NCBI GenBank assembly: GCA_022825675.1
Contig: JAJDWK010000058.1
Location: 1-40,224 of the forward strand
Direction: 5' to 3'
DNA: 40,224 nt
Source of the DNA: Anaerolineae bacterium
GTDB lineage: Bacteria > Chloroflexota > Anaerolineae > Aggregatilineales > Phototrophicaceae
This document shows, in pieces, positions 7,222-15,608 of this stretch. Positions within the stretch are counted from its first letter, which is position 1. Every line of letters starts with the position of its first letter. The notes under the pieces are model-generated. The model did no database searches. It saw only the letters and a list, made by a program, of their open reading frames with translations, and was not told where the DNA came from. Made by a program: the position numbers and the translations under genes.

Positions 7222-8334
7222 ATGCCGGACAAAGGCGAAGCGGGCGGGAACCTGCAGTTGAGCGAGCCGCAGGCCGAAAAAGCGCGCATAACGCTGGCGC
7301 AGAAGCAAGACATCCAGTTTATGCGGGATGCGGCGGGCGCGCGGGCGCAGCCGATGGCGGGCTTCAACCCGCGCTATGCGGACTTTGTCGATTGGATAAT
7401 CGGCATCACGCATGAGATTTGGGAAGAAAAAGGCATCGGCAAGCTCTATGACTATTACGCGAATACCATACAAATCCACACCTCGGACGGCTTGATATAC
7501 GGGCGGGAAGCCGTCTTCGCGATGACGATTGCGGCGCTGGCGGCATACCCAGACCGCCGCTTGTACGGCGATGATGTGATTTGGGGCGGGGACGATGTCG
7601 CTGGCTTGTATTCCTCCCACCGTTTGACGCACGAAGGCACAAACCGCGGCTGGACGGTTTATGGACCGCCGACGGGCAAACGGGTGCGCTACAGCGGCGT
7701 CGCCGATTGTTTTTGCCGGCGTAATATGGTGGTGGAAGAATGGATCGTGCGCGATGAGCTGACGCTGGTGATGCAGCTGGGTTTGGACCCGGTCAAGACC
7801 GCCAAGGAGCAGGCGGCAAAAGCGCGCGACCAGGGCTTGGATACGCAGATTGCCGGCGACATCGAGCGCGGCATCGGGCAGTATCCGCCGCCGAAATGGG
7901 AAGCGGAAGAGAGCGAAACTTTCGCGCCGGAAGCCTTCATCGCCAAGATGTTTCACGAGATTTGGAATTGGCGGCTGCTGAATAAAACGCGCGAATTTTA
8001 TGCCGAAAATGTCGTTTTCGATGGTCCATCGCGGCGGGCATTCAGCGGCGTCAACGATTTGCAGACTTTTATCCTGTCGCTGCTTGCGCCCTTCCCCGAT
8101 TTGGCGCTGCATTGCGACCACTTCTGCCATGTGGGGTCGGCAGCGGCGGGCTATCGCGTGGCGACGCGCTGGACATTGCGCGGCACGCATACCGGCTATG
8201 GCATCTATGGCGAGCCGACCGGCAAGCCGATTCGCCTCATCGGCGTCAGCCATCACGGCATACACGATGGGCTGATACGCGATGAGTTCACGCGCTTTGA
8301 TGAATTCGCCCTGCTCAAACAGATCCATGGCTAG
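7222..8334 (+). CDS. Tandem SnoaL/NTF2-like protein 1 (ester cyclase family)
   Basis: This 370-aa protein has two NTF2-like domains. Domain 1 (about 55-185) has THEIWEEKGIGKLYDYYA and VYGPPTGKRVRYSG. Domain 2 (about 235-368) has FHEIWNWRLLNKTREFYAEN and IYGEPTGKPIRLIG. The repeated features are H-EIW, a G-TG segment and a terminal IRDEFTRFDEFALL. Family members are small cone-shaped folds used as cyclases, isomerases or hydrolases. No catalytic assignment is possible from sequence. GGTGAGAG precedes the ATG. It is the first of three paralogs on this strand. Confidence 0.78.
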   Translation: MPDKGEAGGNLQLSEPQAEKARITLAQKQDIQFMRDAAGARAQPMAGFNPRYADFVDWIIGITHEIWEEKGIGKLYDYYANTIQIHTSDGLIYGREAVFAMTIAALAAYPDRRLYGDDVIWGGDDVAGLYSSHRLTHEGTNRGWTVYGPPTGKRVRYSGVADCFCRRNMVVEEWIVRDELTLVMQLGLDPVKTAKEQAAKARDQGLDTQIAGDIERGIGQYPPPKWEAEESETFAPEAFIAKMFHEIWNWRLLNKTREFYAENVVFDGPSRRAFSGVNDLQTFILSLLAPFPDLALHCDHFCHVGSAAAGYRVATRWTLRGTHTGYGIYGEPTGKPIRLIGVSHHGIHDGLIRDEFTRFDEFALLKQIHG

Positions 8335-8363
8335 CGTTTGCAATGTTAGAAGGGAAGCCCGCG

Positions 8364-9488
8364 ATGACAGAAGCGGACAGCAAGTATTTCACAACTTCAT
8401 TCCAATTCCAGCCGATAGACCAGCGGCTTAATATCGCCAATAAAACGCGGGCGATTGCTATAGTAAAAGCGCTGGCGGAGGCGCCGCCCCGGCAGCTGCA
8501 AGAAGCCGCCAACGATGGCTACGGGCAGGATGTCAGCTTGCAGGTTACGCACCCGGTCAACGAATTGCGCGGCATCGAAGCGGCGCTGACGCAGCTCTGG
8601 CGCCCCTTGCGGCGGGCGCTGCCGGATATGGAACGGCGCGAGCATTTTGTGGCGGGCGGGCGCTATCGCGATGGCGATTGGGTGGCCTGCATGGGCAATT
8701 ATCTCGGCAGCTTCGAGCGGGATCTGCTGGGCATCCCGCCGACGCGCGGCGCGGTCTGCCTGCGTTATTGCGAAGGGCATGAGCTGCGCGAGGGGCGCAT
8801 CGTCAACAGCTATGTCTTCATCGACTTTCTCGATTTGATGCGGCAGGCGGGTTATTTCCCGCTGGCGCCCAGCCTGGGCAGCGAGATGCGCTGGCTGCCG
8901 CCGCGCACATTGGACGGCGTCATCCTCAGCCCGCAGGCGGACGAGCGCTCGCGCCGCACCATTGAGACCGTGCTGAAAATGCACCGGGCGCTGGGCTACT
9001 ATCGCGGCGGCGCGCCCACGCGGGAAACGCTGGACGAGATGGAACAGGCGCGGCATTGGCATCCCAACTTCATGTGGTATGGTCCCGCGGGCATCGGCAC
9101 AACCCGCGGCTTACAAGGCTTTGAAGACTATCACCAGATTCCCTTTTTGCTGGCTTTCCCCGACCGCGCTGGCAGCGAGCAGGGGCATTTCATCCGCATC
9201 GGCGATGGCTATTTCGCGGTCACGGGCGGCTGGGGCTACCTGCGGGCGACGCATACTGGCGGCGAGCTTTTTGGTTTGGGACCAACAGGCAGGCGCATCA
9301 AAATGCGGGTGATGGATTTCTACCGCTGTGATGACGAGACCATAGTCGAGAATTGGGTGCCGATTGATGTGCCGCATATTTTGCTGCAGATGGGCGTGGA
9401 TATCTTCGGGCGTATGCGCCATCAATATCGGCAGGGCGATGCCCTAAGCGCCAGCCAGTGGCTGCTCGGGCGCGAGCAACAGGAATAG
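8364..9488 (+). CDS. Tandem SnoaL/NTF2-like protein 2
   Basis: The ATG at 8364 follows AGAAGGGAAG by 6-7 nt and is preferred to ATG 8343, giving 374 aa. Domain 1 (about 40-175) includes LPDMERREHFVAGGRY and a GIPPTRGAVCLRYCEGHE segment. Domain 2 (about 210-355) contains RHWHPNFMWYGPAGIG, YHQIPFLLAFPDR and FGLGPTGRRIKMRVMDFYR. These segments are nearly repeated in the next gene. The gene starts 29 nt after the previous stop. The enzymatic activity is unknown. Confidence 0.78.
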   Translation: MTEADSKYFTTSFQFQPIDQRLNIANKTRAIAIVKALAEAPPRQLQEAANDGYGQDVSLQVTHPVNELRGIEAALTQLWRPLRRALPDMERREHFVAGGRYRDGDWVACMGNYLGSFERDLLGIPPTRGAVCLRYCEGHELREGRIVNSYVFIDFLDLMRQAGYFPLAPSLGSEMRWLPPRTLDGVILSPQADERSRRTIETVLKMHRALGYYRGGAPTRETLDEMEQARHWHPNFMWYGPAGIGTTRGLQGFEDYHQIPFLLAFPDRAGSEQGHFIRIGDGYFAVTGGWGYLRATHTGGELFGLGPTGRRIKMRVMDFYRCDDETIVENWVPIDVPHILLQMGVDIFGRMRHQYRQGDALSASQWLLGREQQE

Positions 9489-9502
9489 AGGCAGGCGGGA
9501 CA

Positions 9503-10525
9503 ATGGCAGTCTCAATCCACAACCAGAATAAAGAACATATCAAGAAATTTCGGGCGGCGCTCTACGATTGTGATGCCAGTACACTGCGGCGGCAACTGGA
9601 CGCGATTTTCGCGCCCGAGTGCCTGGTGCAGCTGGCGCAGCCGCTGGAGACTTTGGCGGGGGCGGCGGGCTTGTACGAAGAGGCTTATGCGCCGCTGCTG
9701 GCGGCAGTGCCAGATTTGGAACGGCGTGATTTTATCGTGATGGCGGGGGAGACGCAGGGGCAGAATTGGGTGGGCTGCGCCGGGCATTATATGGGCGTAT
9801 TTGAGCGGGAATGGCTGGGCATCCCGCCGACGCAGCACCTGATGGCGATGCGCTATCACGAATTCTTCCGCTTGGTAGATGGGCAAATCGTCGAGATGCA
9901 GGCATTGTGGGATATCCCGCAGCTGATGCGGCAGGCGGGCGCTTGGGCGCTTTCGCCGGCTTTGGCGCCAGAATGGGTGGTGCCAGGACCCGCGACCAAC
10001 GATGGCATCATCAGCAGCCCCTATGACGCGGCGCAATCGCAAGCCAGCCTCGAATGGGTTAGAGATATGCTGACTGCGCTCAAGCGCAATGTCATCAGCA
10101 CCGAGGCGATGGAGCTGGACAAGTATTGGCACAAGAACATGATGTGGTATGGGCCGGCGGGCATCGGCTCGATGCGGCGGGTATCGGGCTTCCGCCATTG
10201 GCATCAGATTCCCTTCCTCAAGGCGATGCCGGACCGCGATGCTTTTGTGGGCACGGGCATCATGTTTGGCGATGGCGCTTATGTCGGCTTCACCGCTTGG
10301 CCTGGCATGACGATGAGCATCAGCGGCGATGGCTGGCTGGGCATCGCGCCGGCGGGGCAAAAAATCACCATGCGCAGCCTGGATTTCTGGCGGCTGGAAA
10401 AGGGGCAAATCCGCGAGAACTGGGTGCTGGTGGATTTGCTGGATGTCTACAAGCAGTTGGGCGTTGATGTCTTCGAGCGCATGCGGGAGCTGACTGTCGC
10501 CCGGCACAGCGGGATTCGCGTCTAG
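9503..10525 (+). CDS. Tandem SnoaL/NTF2-like protein 3
   Basis: The ATG at 9503 follows AGGCAGGCGGG and lies 14 nt after the previous stop; the protein is 340 aa. It is clearly paralogous to protein 2. Both have PDLERRDF or PDMERREH, GIPPT, KYWHKNMMWYGPAGIG versus RHWHPNFMWYGPAGIG, WHQIPFLKAMPDR, and a terminal LLDVYKQLGVDVFERM versus HILLQMGVDIFGRM. The high similarity and direct succession point to local duplication followed by divergence. The gene converges on the minus-strand epimerase, with 7 nt between the stops. Confidence 0.78.
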   Translation: MAVSIHNQNKEHIKKFRAALYDCDASTLRRQLDAIFAPECLVQLAQPLETLAGAAGLYEEAYAPLLAAVPDLERRDFIVMAGETQGQNWVGCAGHYMGVFEREWLGIPPTQHLMAMRYHEFFRLVDGQIVEMQALWDIPQLMRQAGAWALSPALAPEWVVPGPATNDGIISSPYDAAQSQASLEWVRDMLTALKRNVISTEAMELDKYWHKNMMWYGPAGIGSMRRVSGFRHWHQIPFLKAMPDRDAFVGTGIMFGDGAYVGFTAWPGMTMSISGDGWLGIAPAGQKITMRSLDFWRLEKGQIRENWVLVDLLDVYKQLGVDVFERMRELTVARHSGIRV

Positions 10526-10532
10526 CGGCTCA

Positions 10533-11072
10533 TCAGCGTGGCTGCGCGGCGGGCGGGATGTCGGCGATGCGCGGGTTATTTTGGTCACGGCGGGAGAGGG
10601 CGGGCGCGCTGATGCCCCAGTCGATATTGGCTTGCGGGTCATCCCAGGCGATGCCGTATTCATCCGCGCCGTCATAATAATTGTTGACAATGTACATCAA
10701 GGTGCAGTCGCTCAACGCGGCGAAGCCATGGGCGACGCCTTCGGGGATGAACAGCCCGCGCAGTCCATCGCCGCCCATATCGAGGCTGGCGGCTGCCAGA
10801 TAGGTGGGCGAAGAGCGGCGCAAATCCACCAAGCCCACGCGTAATGCGCCGCGCAGCGGGCACCAATAATCCACTTGATTGAAGTGATAATGCAAGCCGC
10901 GCAGGACGCCGGCGCTGCTGTCGCTGCGGTTGCATTGCAGGCGCGTCCAGTCGACTCCCGGGAACCATTCGGCGCGGAAGGTTTCCATGAAGCGCCCGCG
11001 CTCGTCGCCGAAGGGCTGGAGGGGCAGGGTCATCACGCCATGGATGGGGGGGAAGGGCTGTGCGGGGGTCAT
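10533..11072 (-). CDS. dTDP-4-dehydrorhamnose 3,5-epimerase family protein (RfbC-like)
   Basis: This 179-aa protein has the family landmarks: FGDERGRFMETFR, GVLRGLHYHF with the catalytic His61, LRVGLVDLRRSSPTY, FIPEGVAHGFAALS and MYIVNNYYDGADEYGIAWDDP. Enzymes of this family epimerise 4-keto-6-deoxy sugar nucleotides on the way to dTDP-rhamnose and related sugars. No rmlA, B or D partner is adjacent, so a different nucleotide sugar is possible. GGAGAT precedes the start. Its ATG overlaps the stop of the upstream EcsC-like gene (ATGA). Confidence 0.85.
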   Translation of the reverse strand: MTPAQPFPPIHGVMTLPLQPFGDERGRFMETFRAEWFPGVDWTRLQCNRSDSSAGVLRGLHYHFNQVDYWCPLRGALRVGLVDLRRSSPTYLAAASLDMGGDGLRGLFIPEGVAHGFAALSDCTLMYIVNNYYDGADEYGIAWDDPQANIDWGISAPALSRRDQNNPRIADIPPAAQPR

Positions 11073-11860
11073 GGGATCTCCGGATAGAGTCGTCGGTGGC
11101 GCTGTGGTCGAGCGTATTCCAATTTTCGCAAGTGCTTCTTATAGCGGCGCGCCCTCCAGCGGAGCGTTATGGTGGTTAAGCCAGCATTAGCAAATCCGCC
11201 GATAACCGGAATCGCATGGGCGACTCCTTTGGAAAAGGCATCTTTTGTTAGCTTGACACCGACCAATTTAAGCAATTGCTTAATGGCAGGATAATAGGCT
11301 GTTTTTGTCAACGCTTTTTTGGGCAGCTCTTTAGCCACTTCCACCGCAAACCTCGCAGAAAACGCCCGCAGCCCTTTGTTGGCTGCTTCTACGCCGATCA
11401 TTGAGCCCAGCATGAGGAAAATAAGGGTTTCAGTTTCTGTGTCGGCACCATCACTTACCGCCAAATCGGGCCAGCCATAAAGATACGCCAGTTCTTGCGC
11501 TAGAATCAGAGCGTGATAATAGAAATTCGCTACATCGGCTGGGATCGTAGCGAACAATGCCAACCCGCCAGGGACACCGGTAACAAAAGATTTGGCTCCG
11601 GCTTTGAGCATATGGGACTGGATGACACTGTCTGCCAATTGATCAATCTTATCGAGCGGAATTCCGGCAAAGGCTGGGTTAAACCTAACAGCGAGGTCTA
11701 CTTGTTCGGGTGGAAAATAACTGCTCAGTTGTTGGTACAGGAAAGCCTCACGCTCTATTTTAGCGCCAGGCAAGCGGAGCAGCTTCTGCAGAAAGGACCG
11801 CGCTTTATATTCAGCCGACCCATTGACAGGGCTAACAATTTTGGAAAATTGCTTCTTCAA
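11069..11860 (-). CDS. EcsC-like protein
   Basis: This 263-aa protein uses a TTG start at 11860, nine nt after GGAGG. Its hydrophobic glycine-rich segments (VTGVPGGLALFATIPADVANFYYHALILAQELAYLYGWP, LIFLMLGSMIGV, AIPVIGGFANAGLTTITLR) match the EcsC family. EcsC of Bacillus belongs to an ABC-transporter operon and its biochemical role is not defined. The region looks AT-richer than its neighbours by eye, which may indicate recent acquisition. It is translationally coupled to the RfbC-like gene downstream. Confidence 0.65.
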   Translation of the reverse strand: MKKQFSKIVSPVNGSAEYKARSFLQKLLRLPGAKIEREAFLYQQLSSYFPPEQVDLAVRFNPAFAGIPLDKIDQLADSVIQSHMLKAGAKSFVTGVPGGLALFATIPADVANFYYHALILAQELAYLYGWPDLAVSDGADTETETLIFLMLGSMIGVEAANKGLRAFSARFAVEVAKELPKKALTKTAYYPAIKQLLKLVGVKLTKDAFSKGVAHAIPVIGGFANAGLTTITLRWRARRYKKHLRKLEYARPQRHRRLYPEIP

Positions 11861-11987
11861 TACTCAACACCTCCTCGATTGTATCATCTCTATTGTACCA
11901 CCGAGCGTGGCAGAGAATACATTGTGGTCAGTGCCGGAGAATAGCAAGCATTCCATGAATCGACTTTCCCTGACCCAGCGCACAAAA

Positions 11988-12014
11988 CTCGGTGCCCTCG
12001 GTGTACTCGGTGGT
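11988..12014 (-). repeat. Dispersed repeat A, copy 3 (inverted)
   Basis: The plus strand shows CTCGGTGCC followed by CTCGGTGTACTCGGTGGT, the complement of the A core with an extra partial unit. A degenerate direct start of the element (ACCACCGAG) lies 90 nt upstream at 11897-11905. Together they could fold into a long imperfect palindrome upstream of the glycosyltransferase unit. Confidence 0.8.
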
Positions 12015-12129
12015 TAAACATAAAACGCCCCGACCAGCTTGTGAGCATACCGCCACGAAAACGCCTAGACGCCAGCGGCAAGCTCGGTCATAATGGCGCA
12101 GACAGCGCGGAAGATGGCGGAGGACAGCG

Positions 12130-12321
12130 ATGGCGATAGCCGTGATGGCGGTGATAATCCTGATAAATATCGCCCTGCTGCTGGCGGTGATGCGCATCGG
12201 CACGCAGGAAGACTTCCACAGCGAAGTCGCGGCGGAAGATTCGGCGGCGGTGCTGACCTGGCGCGCGCGCTTGGCAGCCGCCCAGGAACCGCAGCCGCCA
12301 GCGGACACCAGCGAGGCTTAA
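12130..12321 (+). CDS. Small single-pass membrane protein
   Basis: This 63-aa protein starts 5-6 nt after GGAGGAC. Its N-terminal half is a membrane segment (AIAVMAVIILINIALLLAV). A short acidic, Ala-rich tail follows (EDSAAVLTWRARLAAAQEPQPP). It ends 17 nt before the glycosyltransferase and is probably co-transcribed with it. I recognise no family. The ribosome-binding site and the membrane segment are the reasons for keeping it. Confidence 0.5.
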   Translation: MAIAVMAVIILINIALLLAVMRIGTQEDFHSEVAAEDSAAVLTWRARLAAAQEPQPPADTSEA

Positions 12322-12338
12322 GCGGCGCGCAGCCAGCC

Positions 12339-13445
12339 ATGCGCATCGGACTGATTACCGCCGAGCTAAGCGGCAGCAACGGCTGGGCTACCTACAGCTT
12401 ACATCTCGCGCGGGCGCTGCGGGCGCTGGGCATTGACATCACCGTGCTTTGCGCGCGCAACAGCCCGCCCGCCGCCTTTGAAAGCCACCCCCTGCTGCCG
12501 GCGCTTTCCCCGCCCGAGCGGCATATTTTTGCGAAATCGCTGCGGCTGCTGCCAGCGGCGCGGCGCTTGCTGCGCGGCTGTGATGTCCTGCACGCCACCG
12601 CCGAGCCCTACGCGATATTGGCATGGCTGGCGGCGGGCGGGCGCCCCTTCTTCGTGACCGCGCATGGCAGCTATATCAATTTGCCGCGCCTGCGGCGCTT
12701 CCCTGTGGGCGCGCTGTATCAGCGGGCATTTGAGCGGGCGCGCCTGATTTGCGTCAGCCGGCATACGGCGGCAGTCGCGCGCGCGCTGATGCCCCGCCAG
12801 CGCCCCATCGTCATCAACAACGGGCTGGACGCGGCGCTGCTGCAGCCGCTGCCGCTGCCCGCCGTCAACAAGCGGGGACCCACTGTGCTGACGCTGGGCG
12901 AAATCAAGCCGCGCAAGGGCAGTTTGCAGCTGGTGGAGGCGATGGCGCTCCTGCGCCGGCGCATCCCCGATGTCCAGTGCCTCCTGCTCGGTAATCCGCA
13001 GGAGGGCAGCGCGTATACCGCGCGCCTGCGCCAGCGTATCGCCGAGCTGGACCTGGCGGATACAGTGCATATCCTGGGCTTCGTCGAGGCTGATGTGAAG
13101 CGCGCCTGGCTGGCCGCGGCGGATGTCTTTGCGCTGCCCGCGGTCAACGATGGCATGTGGTTTGAGGGCTTTGGGCTGGCGCTGCTGGAAGCGGGGGCGG
13201 CGGGCACGGCGGTTGTGGGCACAGACGGCTGCGGCGTGGCGGACGCGATCGAAAATGGCGTCAGCGGCTTGGTCATCTCCCAAGCGCGCGTCGAAAAAGA
13301 GCTGCCGCTGGCGCTGCTGAGGTTGCTGGAAGACCCGGCGCTGGCGGCGCGCATGGGCGCGGCGGGCAGAAAACGGGCACAAGCGCAAACCTGGGCAAGC
13401 GTCGCCGAGCAGGTCCGCGCGCAGTATCAAGCGGCATTGGCATAA
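12339..13445 (+). CDS. Glycosyltransferase family 4 protein
   Basis: This 368-aa protein starts MRIGLITAELSGSNGWATYS. It has the GT-B layout: an N-terminal acceptor half, then VINNGLDAALLQPLPL, LTLGEIKPRKGSLQLVEAM, and the donor-site region FEGFGLALLEAGAAGTAVVG with the E-(x7)-E pattern. The likely reaction is sugar transfer from a nucleotide-sugar to a cell-surface glycan or lipid. The specificity is unknown. An in-frame ATG at 12093 would overlap the small membrane protein and lacks family similarity upstream, so 12339 is chosen. Confidence 0.87.
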   Translation: MRIGLITAELSGSNGWATYSLHLARALRALGIDITVLCARNSPPAAFESHPLLPALSPPERHIFAKSLRLLPAARRLLRGCDVLHATAEPYAILAWLAAGGRPFFVTAHGSYINLPRLRRFPVGALYQRAFERARLICVSRHTAAVARALMPRQRPIVINNGLDAALLQPLPLPAVNKRGPTVLTLGEIKPRKGSLQLVEAMALLRRRIPDVQCLLLGNPQEGSAYTARLRQRIAELDLADTVHILGFVEADVKRAWLAAADVFALPAVNDGMWFEGFGLALLEAGAAGTAVVGTDGCGVADAIENGVSGLVISQARVEKELPLALLRLLEDPALAARMGAAGRKRAQAQTWASVAEQVRAQYQAALA

Positions 13446-13449
13446 CCAG

Positions 13450-14136
13450 TCAGCGCGGCTTCCGCCCGTCAGCGTAGATGAAAAAGCGCGCCGTCGCCCG
13501 CGCCTCAATCTCAAAACCGTGGCGGCGCAAAATCTCCGTCAGCGCCGCCGGCTCGTAATATATTTTCACGATTTCGAAGCGCCGCCCGTCATTGAGCAGG
13601 CGCTCCTGGCGGTCCTCGCCGAGATTTGCGTTGCGGACGCGCTGCTGAGACAAATCGGGGCGCTGGGAATCGACAAAAAAGAGCCGCCCGCCGGGCTTGA
13701 GCGCGCTGCGCACCGCCCCCAGGAATGCCTCCAGCTTGTCCGCCGGCACATGCGAGAGCCAAAAGCCGAAGAAGACCATGTCGTATTGCCGGCTTGGCTG
13801 CCAGTTGAAGAGGTCCGCCCGCTGATACTCGACCGCGTCCGAACGCAGCTTGGCGCGGTTGATGGCGAGCATCGCTGGCGACGCGTCCAGGGCGGTAACG
13901 CGCTCGCCCATTTTGATGAGCTCCGCCGTCCAGATGCCGGTGCCAGGCGCCAGCTCGAGTATCTGCCGCTGCCGCCCGCCGCTATGCAGCTGTTCGCGGG
14001 CTTGGCGCACTTCTTGCTGCCATTGCTTTTTGTGCGCCGCGCCATGGTCATAACGCCCGCGGCGATAGAACCAGTCGTCATATTCGGGCGCGCGGGCGCT
14101 GTAATAGTCGATTTGATGTTGCAGGAAGTCCTTCAT
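13450..14136 (-). CDS. Class I SAM-dependent methyltransferase
   Basis: This 228-aa protein has an N-terminal helix pair (IDYYSARAPEYDDWFYRRG), motif I (ILELAPGTGIWTAEL), a VTALDASPAML acidic loop, then DMVFFGFWLSHVP and ALKPGGRLFFVDSQ. This is an intact methyltransferase fold (UbiE/COQ5-like superfamily) with unknown acceptor. Its start overlaps the sulfatase stop (ATGA at 14133-14136), so the two are co-translated. It ends 4 nt from the convergent glycosyltransferase stop. Confidence 0.85.
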   Translation of the reverse strand: MKDFLQHQIDYYSARAPEYDDWFYRRGRYDHGAAHKKQWQQEVRQAREQLHSGGRQRQILELAPGTGIWTAELIKMGERVTALDASPAMLAINRAKLRSDAVEYQRADLFNWQPSRQYDMVFFGFWLSHVPADKLEAFLGAVRSALKPGGRLFFVDSQRPDLSQQRVRNANLGEDRQERLLNDGRRFEIVKIYYEPAALTEILRRHGFEIEARATARFFIYADGRKPR

Positions 14137-15470
14137 GGCAGCCTCAAGTTTTTTGCGCCGTCCGCGCTGTCCAGCGGATACAGGGCATCCCGCGGGGAAG
14201 CGCCGTCAGGGTCATTGCCGACAGTGCCGGGCGGGGCGGGGATATGTCCGCGCAGCAGCGGGTCATCGGTGGCGCGCATCCAGCGGTCAAGGCGGGCGCG
14301 CATATCGGCGAGCGCGGCGGCATGGGCGCTGTCCCCGATGAGGTTGACGCGCTCCGCCGGGTCGAGCAGGGTATCGTAGAGCTGCTCGGGCGCGGGCGGG
14401 CGCTGGGCGAAGCCCGCGGCCAGCAGCGCGCTTTTTGCCAAGCCGTCATCGATATTGGGCAGCACCGGCGCTTCCCGCCCGTCATAGCGGCGGATGTATG
14501 TGTAGCGCTCGCCGCGCACAGCGCGCTTGGGCTCATAAGCGGCGTGATAGCTGACCTCGGCGAAAAGTTCATCCCGCACTGCCGTCTTTTCACCCCTCAG
14601 CAATGGCAGCAGCGAGCGCCCCTGCAGCCAGGCTGGCGGCGGCGTTCCCGTCAGCTCGCAGAGGGTGGGGAAAATATCGATATGGCTGACGAGCGCGTCA
14701 ATTGCCGCGCCGCCAGCGAAAGGCGGCGGACCTGCCATAATCAAAGCGACGCCGATGCCGTCATCCGTGAGATTGCATTTCATGCCGGGGAAGGCGAGCC
14801 CGTGGTCAGTGGTGTAGAGGACGAGGGTATTTTCGCGTAAATCAGCAGCATCAAGCGCGGCTAAAACGACGCCGATTTTGTCGTCAAGCGTCTGCGCCAT
14901 CGCCATATAATTCGCCATATCCTGGCGCACGGCGGGGGTATCCGGCAGGCAGGCGGGCGGCTGCACAAAATCGGGATTGATGCTGTGCGCGGTCGGGAAT
15001 TCGCGGTGCGTCTCAAAGAAGCCGACCGTCAGCCAGAAGGGTTCGGCGGGCGCGCCGCGCAGAAAATCAACCGCGGCGCTGTGGGCTTGGCTGTGCTCCG
15101 TGGTCAGCACCCTGTCATAGCCGATTTCTTCAGCGCCGCGGTGATGCGCCCTGCCCGCCAAGTGCTGGATACCCGCCAAGGCAGATTGGTAGCCAGCGCC
15201 TTTCAGCGTGTGGATGATGTGCTGGCGGAAGTCCCGCAGGATGAAGTGGCGGTTCGCCAGCCCCAGCATGCCGGCGCTATGGGGCGCTTGCCCGGTCAAA
15301 AGGGCGGCGCGGCTGGGCGAGCAGGTGGGCGCGGCGCAGTAGGCGCGGCGGAAGAGCCGCCCCCGCTCCGCCAGGCGCTTTAAGTTGGGCGTGGGCACGG
15401 CATAGCCATAAGGCTGGAGGTAGCGCCCGCTGTCATGCGAATGTATGTAGAGGATATTCGGCTTGGGCAT
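14133..15470 (-). CDS. Sulfatase (type I, formylglycine-dependent)
   Basis: The start at 15470 follows GGGAGCG and gives a 445-aa protein beginning PKPNILYIHSHDSGRY. The sulfatase signature is present: Cys50 in TCSPSRAALLTG (C-x-P-S-R) would be converted to formylglycine by a maturase. Metal-site residues appear in HSHDSGR and TTDHGLAFPGMK. The HSHD variant of the first motif occurs in a known subgroup near heparan N-sulfatases; the substrate remains unknown. There is no signal peptide at this start, so action in the cytoplasm is likely. It is coupled to the methyltransferase downstream. Confidence 0.87.
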   Translation of the reverse strand: MPKPNILYIHSHDSGRYLQPYGYAVPTPNLKRLAERGRLFRRAYCAAPTCSPSRAALLTGQAPHSAGMLGLANRHFILRDFRQHIIHTLKGAGYQSALAGIQHLAGRAHHRGAEEIGYDRVLTTEHSQAHSAAVDFLRGAPAEPFWLTVGFFETHREFPTAHSINPDFVQPPACLPDTPAVRQDMANYMAMAQTLDDKIGVVLAALDAADLRENTLVLYTTDHGLAFPGMKCNLTDDGIGVALIMAGPPPFAGGAAIDALVSHIDIFPTLCELTGTPPPAWLQGRSLLPLLRGEKTAVRDELFAEVSYHAAYEPKRAVRGERYTYIRRYDGREAPVLPNIDDGLAKSALLAAGFAQRPPAPEQLYDTLLDPAERVNLIGDSAHAAALADMRARLDRWMRATDDPLLRGHIPAPPGTVGNDPDGASPRDALYPLDSADGAKNLRLP

Positions 15471-15608
15471 GGCGGCGCTCCCATAGCGGCGGGCAAGCGA
15501 CAGGAGTATACCCGCCCGCTGCCGCCGCGCCAAATGTGTAGCGGGCAGCTGACAAATAAGGCACACCAGCGCATGCAAAATAAACGAACATTAGACAGGA
15601 GTCGCATT

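Noticed and set aside
15471..15608. Promoters in the divergent gap between the sulfatase and the cyclase remnant
   Set aside because: Only weak hexamers (CTGACA near 15551) without a matching -10 at proper spacing were visible.
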